Shown: positions 11,468 to 24,463 of the stretch, piece after piece
Layout: every line of letters starts with the position of its first letter
How positions within the stretch are numbered: position 1 is the first letter of the stretch
Assembly: GCA_963402885.1 (NCBI GenBank)
Contig: OY727102.1
Coordinates: 14,756,001 to 14,820,000 of the forward strand
DNA length: 64,000 bases
Reading direction: 5' to 3'
From: Antedon bifida
Taxonomy: Eukaryota > Echinodermata > Crinoidea > Comatulida > Antedonidae
Program-made: the position numbers and the translations under genes
The notes under the pieces: model-generated
The model's database searches: none
The model's input: the letters and a program-made list of their open reading frames with translations, nothing else
Told to the model about the DNA's origin: nothing

Positions 11468-14400
11468 ATTTATTGAATGTAGTTTCAATTTGAAAGACAA
11501 ATAATTGCAGAGAAAGAAAGAAAGAAAACTATGAAAAAGATGTAACATTCATTGTAGTAAAAAGTATCTGTTTCTTGTTTAGTATTTTACTGCACACTAC
11601 TGTAGATGTATTCCTATAGTACGGATATTTGTTTTCTAGTGTAAGCAAAAGATGATGAGGATGGGAGCAAGGTTGTTAAAAGTTTATTTTTAAAAAACCT
11701 TGAAAACCGAATACAAACTAGCCAGACTACACCAGTAAGTGGGGACATTTTTTTTGCATTTTTTTTCATTATGCGCATGCGTGTGACAGGCCTTCAACAA
11801 GTTTCAATAGTAATACTAATAATTTATCTGAAAGCCTATAGTTTTTTTTTAGTTTGTTTATAAGATTTTTCGGTCGAACATTAAAGTATCTTTCTCTTTG
11901 GGACTATGCTATAATTATATGCATTTATTTAATACTACTGTAATTTCAAACAGTTACTTTGCCCAAAGGCACTTAGTGACAGAGACAATTAGCCCATTTT
12001 GTTATGGTAGATATGTGCTAACTGTGATTTTACCGTGGAAGTAATGTCATTTATTCTATATAGTTCAAAAACAATCTGAATAAACCACCAAGACACTGTT
12101 TCATTGAAGCAAGGTACATTTTGTAATCTAAATTATTTGATGGGATTAAAAAATACTCGAAAGGCTTAGGCCTAACATCTAAACAAAAAATGTGGATTAG
12201 AACCCAATAACACCAGGTCACTCTGAGGCATGGCCTTTACCGGGCTGGTCATTGTGATTAGATTAAATTCCTAGTCCCAGTAAAATGCGAGAATTACAGT
12301 ACAATAGAATAACAAATAATACTTTAATCAACATACATATACCTTCATTATTTAGTACAAAAACACCCGATAAAAAACATATTTAAAGCTTATAAATCGG
12401 CTCCCTCTCAATTTATTTTTTTCTGAAATTAGTAAGGTCGGGATTATTATAATCAGTGGTGACCGATCGTTTACTTTTATAATTTATGTAAAATAACCCA
12501 TGTTTTAAAAGGAATACTATTTAAATGTTGTAATTGGCCTAGATTTTAAAATTTAGGGATGTGCGGGATAGAGTGATGACTTCTTGAACTTACCCATAGA
12601 CTATTCCACATATAATAATTGCTTTTGGGTTGTATATGTTCTTACAAATTGACAATAGGCCTACAAATCAGATTCTACATAAATAATACTTTCACTCAGT
12701 TACAAATAACTACATGTTTTTTTTTGTGTATAAGTTGTATTCAATGATTAATGACCTTTTAATTTAGAATTCATTAAGTCGTGGGACGCCAATGTTTCGG
12801 AATATTTACAATTTCAAACAAGCGCAGAGTAGTTTATACATTCTTGTTTAAACATTTACGTCTATTCTTTACACATGTCCTGGAAGTCAACATCATTGTT
12901 TATGATGTGTTGTCAAAATTATTATAAACCCAGTAGCCCGAGGTTCTGAGATGTAATTGATTTGGGTTTTTGAAAGATGTGAATGTTATCCATTTTGCGC
13001 GTGCGTACAATCAGATTTAGAATGTACTGGCCACCATCACTACCACGTTGATGATGAAAATCTAGTGTTCGTAAATTAGAAGTAGAAAATTCCTAGTTCA
13101 AATCCAAAAACAACAATGATGTGGGTAAATGTGGTTGGATATCAAATGAGAAAATTCGTAGATCAAAACGATAACGGTAAACAGGCAGAGAAAAATGGCA
13201 CACTTTTGGAAACAACTATTTGTCGCCAGTGTTAATGAAAGTTTTAAAATAAAATCGACCAATTGGTGGTGTCACACACCCACCGCATTTTGCACGGCTG
13301 GCGTCTCATACACTACACGCTGTTCTAACTCATCGCCAGCCGCAACGCACACGTGCGCAGGTTCTTAAAGTTAAAGCCGACATTTTGGTACGGACAAATT
13401 TAAATACGCATGCAAACATTTCAGCAAATTGACATCTTCAATTGTTATATATCGTTCTGATTTCAATTTATGTTAGACGCGTCTCATGATAATACAATCT
13501 ATAGACATGATACATAATAGGTTTATCTTGTCTTATTTTAAACGTGAAATACATAATGCAACGTCTACAATTATATACAATGGCAACCACGTGACCACAA
13601 GGATCGTGTAAGAAATTAAGGCAGCACGTTCCAAAGAATCTGTGATAAGATCCAAATAATTAAGTTTACGACAGATAATTACTGTATTGTGGTAGTTTCA
13701 AAGGAAAATCTTGGATCAAACACAATTTAGGTTCTTTTAAAATTTGGCCTAGGCTATATTGCAGTGTAAGCCTTGAATTTTAACTTGTGGTTTAAACACA
13801 TCGACTGTTTATTGCTCAATCATTCAAAGTCAGTGCTATAGTGCATTACGTCTTGATTTAGCGCATAATTGACGCAACATGAATTGGATATTGGGGATAT
13901 GTTTTGTAGGCTATTTGAATTGTCTATGCTATTCACAACGTCAATCTGTCACTATCGATTTATACATTAAAGCCATTACGTAGGTCGAACACAGTACGGC
14001 CGGTTTATCTCTTTTCATTGTCGATTAGTAAATAAATAAATTACGTAGGCCTAAATACTTTGTCTGGGTCGTTTTCTAACCATTATGTTCAATAAAACCT
14101 AACTTTTATGGAATAATACAACAAAAATAAATTATAATATATATATAATAAATTTTCGATTCGATTCGATTTTTTTTAGAATTGTGCATGGGTTATGTTT
14201 TATCTATTTCCTAATCGATTAATGAATAAAGACATAAATAATAATAATAAATAAGACAGCATAAATACGTTGTCGTGGACCGTTCTCCAACCATATGTTC
14301 AATAAGGCATCACAGTCCTGGTCTAACCATAATACGACGTAATTTATAGCATTTCGAATTTTACGCTTACGTATATGTACATAATAGCTATGGTTATACT

Positions 14401-14562
14401 TATTTTTTATCAATAAATATACATTACGTATTAACGTTTAGACATAATACAGTTTGTTGATTGTCACGGTCATTGTGTAGTGTAATTCCTATGTAGTATT
14501 TAAACTTTAGATTAATACATAAAAGAAACTGTATAGAAATAAAATGCAGCTTTATTTGGGTA
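11468..14562. other. 3' flank and intergenic DNA
   Basis: Probably starts with the GPCR 3' UTR. Beyond that I see no gene, RNA or strong repeat. AGGCCTA words are scattered. Confidence 0.5.
12079..12084 (+). promoter_or_regulatory. Possible polyadenylation signal of the GPCR gene
   Basis: AATAAA about 610 bp after the stop codon on the coding strand. AT-rich DNA makes chance matches common, so this is only a candidate. Confidence 0.25.
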
Positions 14563-14603
14563 TAGTACAACTTATGGAACGTAGCGTTCCATAAGTTGTA
14601 CTA
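14563..14603. repeat. Perfect 19-bp-arm palindrome
   Basis: Arms TAGTACAACTTATGGAACG (14,563-14,581) and its exact inverse (14,585-14,603) are separated by only TAG. It would form a very stable hairpin or cruciform. No gene lies beside it and its function is unknown. Confidence 0.85.
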
Positions 14604-15720
14604 AGGCATAAATGTCCATTCTGTATAGGTACTGTAGACGTATATAATAATCATGAGCATTTGTGAAGACAGGAGATCGGCGCTTCATATTCGTGGTGGT
14701 ATTAAGATTTAGTCTTCACTGATAATTATTAAGTACGTTTAACCGTATAGTATTGAATGTGTAATTTATTTATTTATTTATTTATTTAACAACATATTTA
14801 TACAGGATAATACACAATCAAGTAGAAATAAACTTTTTGCATTGTGGTCCTGTCGACAAAAACGGATACAAATGTAAATCTTATACAATTACAATTAATA
14901 ATAAAAGCAACAAAAAATATAAACTGGAAGTTAAATGTTATAAAAAGAAATGAGATCTGTATCTAGCTTTAAAGGACGTAATCGTGGGTGAATGTTTTCC
15001 TATCATTATTTTTAGAAAATCCTCCCACGTATTTTTTTTATTGCGTAGGTACAAAATACTGTATTTCCTATCAATAATGGACTAAAGACAATTATATCAT
15101 ACGAATGTTAATATGGTTAGAATTGAGGTATAGGCCCACGGCTATATGTGCGTGTGACATGGGGAGAGAGAGAAAGAGAGAGTTAGAAAGTTTGAAACCA
15201 AATGAATATTTACTATTGTTATGTTATATAGTCGACTCTCAGTAATGTGAATACATTTCTCCAGTATTATAGGAAAATCCCGTGTCACAGCATCTCATGT
15301 GATAGCACTGAGAATAGCACACTTGCTCACATACAGGGGATATTTATATTGAAACTAAAAAAAACAAACTTTTCTAAACCAAAAAAACGGCATTGTGCAA
15401 TATCTTTATTATCAATATTACTTTATATTTTACATATTTATGTGCTTTATTATTATACTGTATTATTGATAAAATTATTGATTTTTAGAAAGAGAAGCAC
15501 TATTATATAATTATATTAATAGTATTATTTACGAATGGAATTTAGTTCTGTACAGTGTACAATGAATTGGACAATATTGTTAAAAAATGCAGTGCTACAA
15601 TATGACAAGATGACGACTTATTTTTGACCTGTTAATTTGTGAGGCCATGTACAAGGGACAGTGTGGATTTTCCGCTTAAATCTATACTGCTGGCCGCGGG
15701 GCTTTATAATTTAAATTTAC
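14604..15720. other. Non-coding stretch with simple repeats
   Basis: Contains a (TTTA)n run at about 14,764-14,788 and a GA-rich run near 15,162-15,182. A plus-strand ORF at 15,247-15,510 shows no domain. Confidence 0.5.
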
Positions 15721-15724
15721 AACT

Positions 15725-15885
15725 AAAGCTTGTTTCCTAGTAGGGACCCAACGTAATGACGTAAAGGCGCAACGTAAATCTTGGTTCCTAGTAGGAACCC
15801 AACGTAATGACGTAAAGGCGCAACGTAAAGCTTGGTTCCTAGTAGGAACCCAACGTAATGACGTAAAGGCGCAACGTAAAGCTTG
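15725..15885. repeat. 51-bp tandem repeat derived from MITE family 1
   Basis: Units start at 15,725, 15,776, 15,827 and 15,878 (the last leads into the MITE). Each contains CTTGGTTCCTAGTAGGAACC then CAACGTAATGACGTAAAGGC. The 51-bp period is a multiple of three, which creates a spurious repetitive ORF on the minus strand (15,682-15,927). Confidence 0.85.
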
Positions 15886-16140
15886 GTTCACACTAGGACG
15901 CAACGCAAGGCCATAAGCACAACGCAAGCAAATTGACCAATCACAGGCAAAAATTCGGATAATCCATCGCTTGTAATTGGTTAGCTTGCTTACGTCGCGC
16001 TTACGTCGTTGTGTTACGTCCTAGTGAGAACCAAGCGTTAGTGATTTGACCAATCACAAGCAATGTATTGTTTGAACTGTCGCTGTCATTGGTCAACTTG
16101 CTTGCGTTGCGTATACGTCTTTGCGTTGCATCTCTAATGG
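15886..16140. repeat. MITE family 1 copies
   Basis: Family words in palindromic order: ACTAGGACGCAACGCAAGG, TTGACCAATCACAGGC, TTACGTCGTTGTGTTACGTC, GTGAGAACCAAGC, then a second partial copy with TTGACCAATCACAAGC and GCTTGCGTTGCG up to 16,138. Inversely arranged CCAAT boxes (CCAATCA/TGATTGG type) flank the centre, as in other copies. Confidence 0.7.
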
Positions 16141-16312
16141 AAGCTTTAAAAATGCACAGCAATGTTAGCTTTCCCGCTAGTCGATTGGAATTTGGGATTC
16201 TAGTTTAAATCATCTGGGATACAAAATAATATTTTTTGGTAAAACACAATCGGCTCACTTCTCGAGATTCCGAATAGTTCAATTCTGGCCATGACCGCCT
16301 TTGCTCGGATAC

Positions 16313-16328
16313 GGACAGACAGACAGAC
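16313..16328 (+). repeat. Short (CAGA)n run
   Basis: Four to five tandem CAGA units; an ordinary microsatellite. Confidence 0.7.
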
Positions 16329-16519
16329 ATACATAAAGAGAGAATGACTGACAAACACATACGGTATTACTGATAAATGTACGTGTAAAATGCTGTACGT
16401 GGTATAACAATTGTACTGTATATGACATCTGTATTCTTGAACTTAAGAAATTGCTTATTGATATGATGTATATTAAAAAATTGTTCTAAAATTGTTGTCT
16501 TTGGTTTTTTGTACTGCTC

Positions 16520-16574
16520 CTCACTCACTCACTCCCCCACTCACTCACTCACTCACTCACTCACTCACTCACTC
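16520..16574 (+). repeat. (CACT)n microsatellite
   Basis: About 13 tandem CACT units interrupted once by CCCC. It abuts a MITE family 1 fragment on its right. Confidence 0.9.
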
Positions 16575-16690
16575 GAGAAACGCAACACGAGGACGTAAAG
16601 TGATGTAAGTAAATCTGACCAATCAAGTTCGACCCGTTTTCGTTGCGTGCACGCCCTTGCGTTGCGTCTATAGTGGGAACCAAGATTTAG
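16575..16690. repeat. MITE family 1, partial copy
   Basis: Contains AAACGCAACACGAGGACGTA, CTGACCAATCAAG, CGTTGCGTGCACGCCCTTGC and ends in TAGTGGGAACCAAGAT, the family terminus. The left end appears replaced by the CACT microsatellite. Confidence 0.65.
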
Positions 16691-16699
16691 TGAATCATA

Positions 16700-17680
16700 A
16701 GAACGTCTGTTACAAAGTGCGACAGGTATTACAAAGTGCGACGCAACAGACGTATGTTCTGCTTAACCTTGTTTCTTATTATGTACGCTCTACATACATT
16801 CTACAAATAATCATAAACCAACAGTAAAACGTGTAATAGCTTCTCATATTATGTGCATATAATATTGATATTGATTACCGGTTGTAGTAGCTGAAAACGC
16901 ATTCTTTTCATATTGGTACACAATGATCCATTGTGTACGTATATTTTATGATATTTTTGTTGGTATGTACTTTTATGATTTTTACGCAGATCTCTGCGGG
17001 GGCCGTGGTTCTTCGTCGCAAAGAGTTAATACGTGATCCAAGATTGTTTTTTAACGAGGGGATACGGTAACATAATATTCATAGTCTGTCAAGAATAGTT
17101 AAAAAGAAGTGGGTTTGCGCTTGAATCGGCCCTGCCACTACTCGGGGTTTTTTTTTTGTAATTACCAGGAACCAATTCTATGACCAGGTGTATAAAGGGG
17201 TACCCGGTTAGATCAAGACACAACTTTGTGCTGATTACTAACTGTATTACGGGAGTATGTTTCCATACGTTTAGTTTAAAAAAAAGTGCAATCCAACATC
17301 GCCCATGCTTTTGAGTGACACGTTTTTAATCACCTTTCAAATTAAGCTGGTACTTTTCATTAACATAGGCATAATGATAATAGATAGCTGTACGAAATGT
17401 GTTTTTTTTTCTATTTCGATAATAGATCTTGTATGAAACTCAAATAATTAATCTTCATAATTGTAATGATGATATGAAAACGTGTATACGTAGATGACTT
17501 TATTATTGAAAAACACACTGAAAAATAAATAAGTAATTTATGAACAACCGGTATTTTCTTGCAGAACATCAAGACTATATTACAATTGTTTAGTACATTG
17601 CGATATTCTTCTTTCATTCGCTTTTCCTTTGCTAGAATTGGACTGTGAGCAGTCTGGACGTTTTTCCCGGGCGCATTATT
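16700..17680. other. Non-coding stretch, nothing recognised
   Basis: Only AT-rich sequence with short homopolymer runs; no domain-bearing ORF. Confidence 0.5.
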
Positions 17681-17689
17681 TTTTTTTTC

Positions 17690-17760
17690 CAGAAACTATA
17701 AAGAGCCTAAATCCATACATGAATATTCATGATATATACACGCCCTCTATAGTTTCTGCC
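17690..17760. repeat. Hairpin with CAGAAACTATA-type arms
   Basis: The arms CAGAAACTATAAAGAG and CTCTATAGTTTCTG lie in inverse order around an inner palindrome ATGAATATTCAT. It looks like a small foldback element or a structured RNA/DNA site. No neighbouring gene explains it. Confidence 0.65.
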
Positions 17761-18126
17761 TTAACCTAATAGGAAAAAAAGAATGCTCCATGGATATTTA
17801 CTATGTTATTTTCTTGACTCTCAATGGACTATTATGTGGCAACCTTACATTTGAATTTCAGTACAGAATCGTTGGAAAGAATCGTGGAAAGTATCCATTA
17901 AAATTTAATGTTTTTAGATAAAGTCAATTTTAGTACTAACATTTTAACACACATGGTCTTTCTCTCTCCTAATGTTATATTGACCATTCTGTTTCTAGTC
18001 ATGCTACATAAATGTATACACATTGACCAATCTTTGGGGAACAAATTATTGCAATGGAATTTTTATATTTCTTGCAAAATATCTTTGATTTACATTCGAT
18101 TTATTTTAAAATCGTGTACACTATAT

Positions 18127-18248
18127 AAAGCTCTGTCTACACTATCAAACTAGTTTGACAAAAACGTGTAATGTGCCCCAATATGGTAGTGATATGATAT
18201 CATCATGTTCATATAATATGGGCACATCACGTTTCACAGTCAGAGCTT
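18127..18248. repeat. MITE family 2, copy 3
   Basis: Starts AAAGCTCTGTCTACACTATC, then CAAACTAGTTTGACAAAAAC, with the inner ATATGGTAGTGATATGAT, and ends CACAGTCAGAGCTT. The right terminal arm is shorter than in copy 2, so about 20 bp are deleted. Confidence 0.75.
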
Positions 18249-20677
18249 AAGATATTAAATATAATGCATACATATGGTATTTTCTGTAGACTCTCGTAAT
18301 TGTACAATTCTTTTAAAAAATAATTCTTTAGATATCTTTAACTGTAATTTCTCTCAATTTAAATGTATTATTAATGAAATTATTTAAATAATCTTATTTA
18401 CATTTTTGTATATATTTATATTGGCTTATATTTTAAAGTTTTTATAGTTAATTTATTTTCAACCTGTTATTGGTGTTTTACACTGTTGGCTTGAAATAAA
18501 GAATAGATATAATCTTCGTAGATTACAAGGACAATTTATTTTCATTTTAAATATAAATTGAATTTAATCAATAAAACAGTATAATAATCCGCGCTTATTC
18601 GTCTGATCAGATTGTCATGCGAGTACATTATTATACCATACTAAAATTGTTCCGTAATTTTTAATAACCCATTTCAACATCCTATTTATGCAAAACCTAT
18701 TTCAACATCCTATTTAAGCAGTATTAAATATACTAACATGTGCAAATGTAAAAAGCTCGCATACATTACGGGCAGCCCTGACAATATGGAAATTGAATAT
18801 CAAAACATATAGTTCAATATTATTTGTATTCGTAACGTATTGAATGTTATCTACAGAGATACGTAGGCTTACTGTCCTAACATTGAATAAACATTATCTT
18901 AACTATCTAATTTGCATAACAATGAGGGCGACACCTGTACACGTGAGCGCGACACATGTATGTGTGAACAGTGGCACACACTAGCATCTAAGCTTCAGTT
19001 CAGACTGTTTTATATAAATTGTTTAATCTTTTTCTCATTAACATATGTTTGTATATTATATCACTATAATGTTTGATAAAACTACAGTACAATCCAACGA
19101 CCTGCTTATTTAATTAGATATTCAATTTCAACCGATGTTTGTACACCCTGAATATGAAGCTAGTAAAACGCGTAAATAAAGTAACCAGTAATTCATTAAA
19201 GTAACGCGTTTGGATGAAGACATTGAACACGTGATGAATGATTGATATTACAAATGATAGATTTGAATTATCTCAATAATAACTGTGGGCAGCTGCAGCG
19301 GCGGCAATGATTATTCAATACATAAGCCATGTACCTTGTATCATTATTATTTTAGTTTATCTAGGGTTTGCTGGTTGATAACTAATCAATGTGTACGAAC
19401 TATAAGACCTTGAGATTTGTACTAATGGTTCAATACATTACCTTCCACAGCATTCGATTCCTTTTCCTTTTCCTATTCACCGAGCTGAAATAGGGCAGAT
19501 ACGTTGTTTTATTCCAAGAAATACTTTTTTATTCATTTAAAAATTACCGACAAAGAACACAATAAGTGCGAACAACCTTATGGATGAACTCATACTTTTA
19601 GTTCATTTCAAAATAACGATTTTAATATTATAATGAGATAAAAAAAAAAGATTTCCACACGTGTTCTTGTAATAATAATAATAACGATTGAATATTATTA
19701 TTATTATTATTATTTCATGGTAGGCCTGAAAACGATTGTTATAACATAGAAGAATACATCTAACTACTTACGATATTACGGCTAATTGTTTGAGTCACAT
19801 AGGATGATCGTATTACTCTTACAATTGAAATTCAGTCGGTTTTCAAAAATAAAATATTAATAATGTTGAATACATGATATATGCATCCTGACTAGAAGGA
19901 TGATTAATCTTACATTATATTGATATAAAAACAACAATGTTGTGCCTCTTCTAAAAATAAACACTAAAAACTAAAATGAAATCATTATAATATTCATAAA
20001 TGAAATATATCAATCGGGAGTATAAATTTTATATTGGCTCTTTAAAATCATCGTTATTAACCGATATACATAATACTTAACTGTAAACATTGTCATAGCC
20101 GAGTTCAATACTCTGTGTTCTCCATCTACAAAGTCTCATTTTAAAACTATAGGTCTTGGCCTATGGATTATTTTTATGCATTTTATTTCTTGATGATCTT
20201 TCAAGACATTACCTACTTCCCATCGAACATTACCAAACGTACTAATCTACCGAACCATGCTTTTAACTTTCCGATATTACTAATAAAGTTAATAATTATA
20301 TTATTCTCTAGTGTATTCAATGAATGCTTCACCAATTCGTAATAATTTGTATAACACACCCAAGTGATTGATTGATTCTGTATCAAATATATTATTTTCA
20401 ACGATTTAATTAACTATAGCACTTTTGTCACATAAATATTGAAATTGTGAGCCTTTTATTTCTACGCGATCGGAAACCAACTTATTAGTTCGCCGTATCT
20501 GCTCTGCTTCACGGGAAAAACCCGAGCGCCAAATTTGTGCATGGCTATAGCCGTTGCTTCGACATTCCATTGATAAGAAAAAAAACGGTGGAATATTAGA
20601 ATAAAAGTTTACTCGAAAACACCTGGTGTGTTACAAAACAAATAATGAATATTCATGTTAAAAATATGTAGATTGAC
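18249..20677. other. Non-coding stretch
   Basis: No gene seen. A (TAA)n run followed by a (TTA)n run at 19,668-19,712 would fold on itself. Confidence 0.5.
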
Positions 20678-21225
20678 GATTCTATTCAACGAGACTGAGC
20701 CGAGTTTAAAGATAGAGTATTCTATTCAACGAGACTGAGCTTAGTTGAAAGCTAGAAATCTATCTTTCAACGAGACTGAACCAAGTCGATATATTGACTG
20801 TTTTATTCAACGAGACCGAGTCGAGTAGAGATATTAGCTGTTTTATTCAACGAGACTGGGCCGAGTTGAAAGATAGATTATTCTTTTCAACGAGACTGAG
20901 ACAAGTTTAGATATTTACTTTTCTATTCAACGAGACTGAGTCGAGTTGAGAGATTGAGTGTTCTATTCAACGAGACTAAGCCGAGTTGAGATATTGACTG
21001 TTCTATTCAACGAGACTGAGTCTAGTTGAGATATTGACTGTTCTATTCAACGAGACTGAGTTGAGGTAAGATAGATTATTCTATTCAACGAGACTGAGCC
21101 GAGTTGAAAGATTGACTATTCTATTCAAAGAGATTACGTTGAGCTAAGATAGATTAATAATCTATTCAACGAGACTGAGACGAGTTTAGATATTGACGAT
21201 AATATTCAACTGAGCCGAATCAGTC
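20678..21225. repeat. 40-bp minisatellite, about 13 units
   Basis: The core TTCAACGAGACTGAG recurs every 38-43 bp, starting near 20,684, 20,724, 20,767, 20,808 and so on to 21,205. The rest of the unit is CGAGTTGA then GATATTGACTGTTCTA, with heavy substitution between units. Units have diverged in sequence, including the core, and there are no distinct spacers as in CRISPR arrays. It is a tandem satellite. Confidence 0.95.
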
Positions 21226-21889
21226 AGTCAGTGAGTTATTTATTATTTCGTATAATATACACCCATATACCCAAGTTAGTTCATCCTTTTATGAATTTGC
21301 CTTCAATATCTATGTAGCCTATGAAAAAGATTGATTACTTTGTTGTATAATTCAATACATGGCATTTATTTCTGATTTTGTATCGGTCAATCAAATTCAT
21401 TCTAATGTTGTTGCGAATGCAACCTCCTAAATCAATCTATTTATTTATTCGTTCAATTAAGCCACACGAGAGTACCTACAGGACTCTGAATCAATTATAC
21501 ACAGCATACAAGCCTGTCACCCTGTAAGTATTAAGACAGTGAAGGGTTTTCAGAATACACATGATGAGGTGAGACAACAGTCGTTTATTACTGCTCAGGG
21601 CAGACGTATTCAAAATAAGAGAATCAGTTAATTGACATTGATTTAATTTAGAAGACACAGAAGCTAAGATGAACCCTCTACGAAGATATATTATCGGATA
21701 GTTTGAATTTATCACGTTATTTTTATTACCATACCGAGGTTCATCAATATTCGAATTTAACTCAGGTGATTAGGCATAAAAGTAAGCTATATCCATCATT
21801 ATTATCTGTGTGACACAAAATTAAGTGTACATTGAAACATTGATACTGTATATTAAAAATATTTTAATGCATACGTCAATAATCATATT
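21226..21889. other. Non-coding stretch, nothing recognised
   Basis: AT-rich, with no ORF or repeat that I can support. Confidence 0.45.
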
Positions 21890-21892
21890 GGA

Positions 21893-22120
21893 GTTGGAGT
21901 TGTGGCTTGGTGGATATGATGCTTAGCTACCACTCCAAGGGTCCTGGGTTCCCGTCCGTCCCGTCACATGTCAGGAACTCCACTCCCTAAGACTTGTAAT
22001 AAGACTTTGTTTATGTAGAGCATCTTGTGTATATGTTTGTGTTGTGAACCTCTGATGGTCCCTAATGGTCAGCAATTGCTGGATGGATCACCCTCATTAA
22101 ATATGGTAAAAAAAAAAAAG
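21893..22120 (+). repeat. tRNA-derived SINE with poly-A tail
   Basis: The head has an A-box-like GGCTTGGTGGATATGATGCT and a B-box-like GGGTCCTGGGTTCCCGTCC about 35 bp later, as in a tRNA gene. The body (ATGGTCCCTAATGGTCAGC, GGATCACCCTCATTAAATA) ends in an A-rich tail at 22,108-22,119. Length of about 230 bp, an internal polymerase III promoter and an A tail indicate a SINE in plus orientation. Confidence 0.75.
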
Positions 22121-23029
22121 CATTTGTTCATATGCTCGTGTAAGATTCTCTCTCATTATTTTTTGTATAGCTTATTCAACTATATTTATAGGGTAACCCT
22201 TCCAGCTGGACAAATTATTTATATTTAGAGGCCCTCTTTCATTCGTCATGTGAATATCGATTATTGATATATATTATTAATGTTTCTATGTTAGTATATT
22301 ACTAGTGTACAATGCTTGTAGGTCTACAGTGAAATGAAAGCCTACCTATATAAGAATAATATTATAAATTCATTAAAATACAGTAGCTGGCCATTTTATC
22401 CCTTGGTATTAACTTTCTATGAATTATTTCCATGTCACTATATCTTTCAATAACTGTTAATTTTGTTTTGTGGTTAGAAAGTATATTGAATCTGTGTAGT
22501 GCATTTTATAAAAGCAGTTACTTAGACTTATTACATCAATTACCTTCCGGCTCGCAGGAAGTCTGATTGGGGTAAATACAGTACAACTAGAAATAGTTTG
22601 ACTACCTGTATCAAATTTTATTCGAGACGAATTTAAAACGAGACATTTCTATGGCATTATGGATAATTATTATTCTTACTTCCCTCCAGTCAAGTTTTAA
22701 ATATCAGCCTTGAAAAGTAATATAGGATGGAGTAAATATCGGGTTTCTGAATAACTTGTTTCCACAAGTGATTATGTAAAGAAATCTTGTAAATGACTAC
22801 AGGTAGTATTGGCCTACATCATCCGTGTATTAGCCACAAGGAGTGATTAGAAGCTTTAGGCATCCACATTTTGTGAGTAGGTTTTAGCAGATGGAGTTTT
22901 ATTATATTACATTTTACATGCTGCCATAAAAATGACAATATCCTTCCGCCTTAACTTCGTTATCGTCACGTAACGTTTCTTCTTACGCCATCCGACAAAA
23001 GGCACACAACGAATCAAAAGAACGAAGAC
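22121..23029. other. Non-coding stretch, nothing recognised
   Basis: No supported feature. Confidence 0.45.
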
Positions 23030-23278
23030 CATCGTCTGGGTGAACTTCATGTACATGGTTAAGTGTAATTCAGTAAGACAACTGCCTGGAGAATACGCCT
23101 GTACACGGTTAAAGAGGAATCCAACAACTGACTTCATAATTCTCAACAGAGTGGATCCGGTAAATCGTCAAATGAACCAAGGCCATTGTCTGGAGAATAC
23201 TTATGTACATGGTCAAAGAGGAATCCAACAACTGACTTCATAATTCTCAACAGAGTGAACCCGGAGAACCGTTAAAAA
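23030..23278. repeat. About 104-bp tandem duplication
   Basis: CTGGAGAATAC starts at 23,086 and again at 23,190. Each copy is followed by a TGTACA(C/T)GGT word and by AGAGGAATCCAACAACTGAC and ATTCTCAACAGAGTG. A more diverged partial unit precedes them. The overlapping ORFs are products of the repeat. Confidence 0.8.
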
Positions 23279-24418
23279 TGGACGTGGGAAAACCGACTGT
23301 AAGTGCTGGATTTATGTTGTCTCTAATCATGAATTACGCCATTTGACAAATAGGAATGGAATAACTATTATACATACATTTTTATTATTATACATTATTA
23401 TTATAGTTGAACATTAAAATTGACCAAATATATCCGGAGATAATGATGATGGTCCAAAACAATAGAAACAATGTACAGGATAAGGAGAAATCATAATTAT
23501 ATATTTAAGATTGGCGTCCTTTACAATCAAAAGAACTAATGCTTTTCAGACAGCATCTTTATATATATATATAAAACTTGTTTTAATATTCTGTCCATGG
23601 ACAATTATAGGCCTAAATTGGAATTGAAAGAGAATGCAGTGTAACTAAAGTACAGTATTTACAATAGAAAATGCTATAAACTAATAACTAGATTCTGTAG
23701 TAATACCCGGTACTATCATACCCGTATCATTATTGTCATTTATTTTTTAACCTTTGATATTTCAAATTGTCTTTAACCTTTTAATTGTATTTACAAAACA
23801 GGCTATAAATAATACAAAGACAAGAAAGAAACAATATCTTACAATAATGCATGAATTTCGATAGCATCAATCATTTTCAAACACTTTTATGATGGTTTTC
23901 GTTGACATTTGAAAATATGAAGAAGTAATGAAGAATAATAATTTAAATTTTACTTTTAATGATAATGTATAGACCTATACTTAACACACGCAAGTTTATT
24001 TTTTTCATGGGATTGATTGATCATTTTGGCACATATGACGTTTCATACGTATACTTGGGCTCAAAACAGTTCCCAGGCAAAAATAGAAACGCCAACTTGT
24101 GGATAATAACTAAACAAACTTGTATCCAGAGATTTTCGGAACTAGAGATAGATGCCATGTGTTGCGTCTGGCAAGATGAAAGGGGCTACCTGTACATTGT
24201 TGTAGATGTTGTGCCGCAGCACAATAATTAAAAGATGAAGGTGTTAGTAAAATGACCAGGTACAATTAGGCTACTTTGGGCTACATGCAGTGTTTGTTGA
24301 AGGCATGGTGAAGGGATTTCAATCTACTGGTACATGTCTTGAACTGTTTTGATGTTGCACATACTTTGTGTTATGTTCCTGTGCTTGGAGAATGACTGTA
24401 GTTGATGAAGGATTCTGG
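23279..24418. other. Non-coding stretch
   Basis: No gene recognised. A 90-codon plus-strand ORF at 23,959-24,231 has no domain that I know and no clear splice or translation context. Confidence 0.45.
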
Positions 24419-24419
24419 T

Positions 24420-24463
24420 GGTGAGAGGATGCATTACCCATACGGGGGATGCATCCTCTCACC
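24420..24463. repeat. Perfect 15-bp-arm hairpin
   Basis: GGTGAGAGGATGCAT (24,420-24,434) and its exact inverse (24,449-24,463) surround a 14-bp loop. No adjacent gene. Confidence 0.85.

Noticed and set aside
15682..15927. Repetitive 81-codon protein
   Set aside because: It is the translation of a 51-bp tandem repeat derived from a MITE.
20678..21225. CRISPR-like regular repeats
   Set aside because: The repeats are diverged throughout, without distinct spacers, and the DNA is eukaryotic; it is a minisatellite.
23040..23243. 67-codon ORF
   Set aside because: Product of a tandem duplication with no domain.
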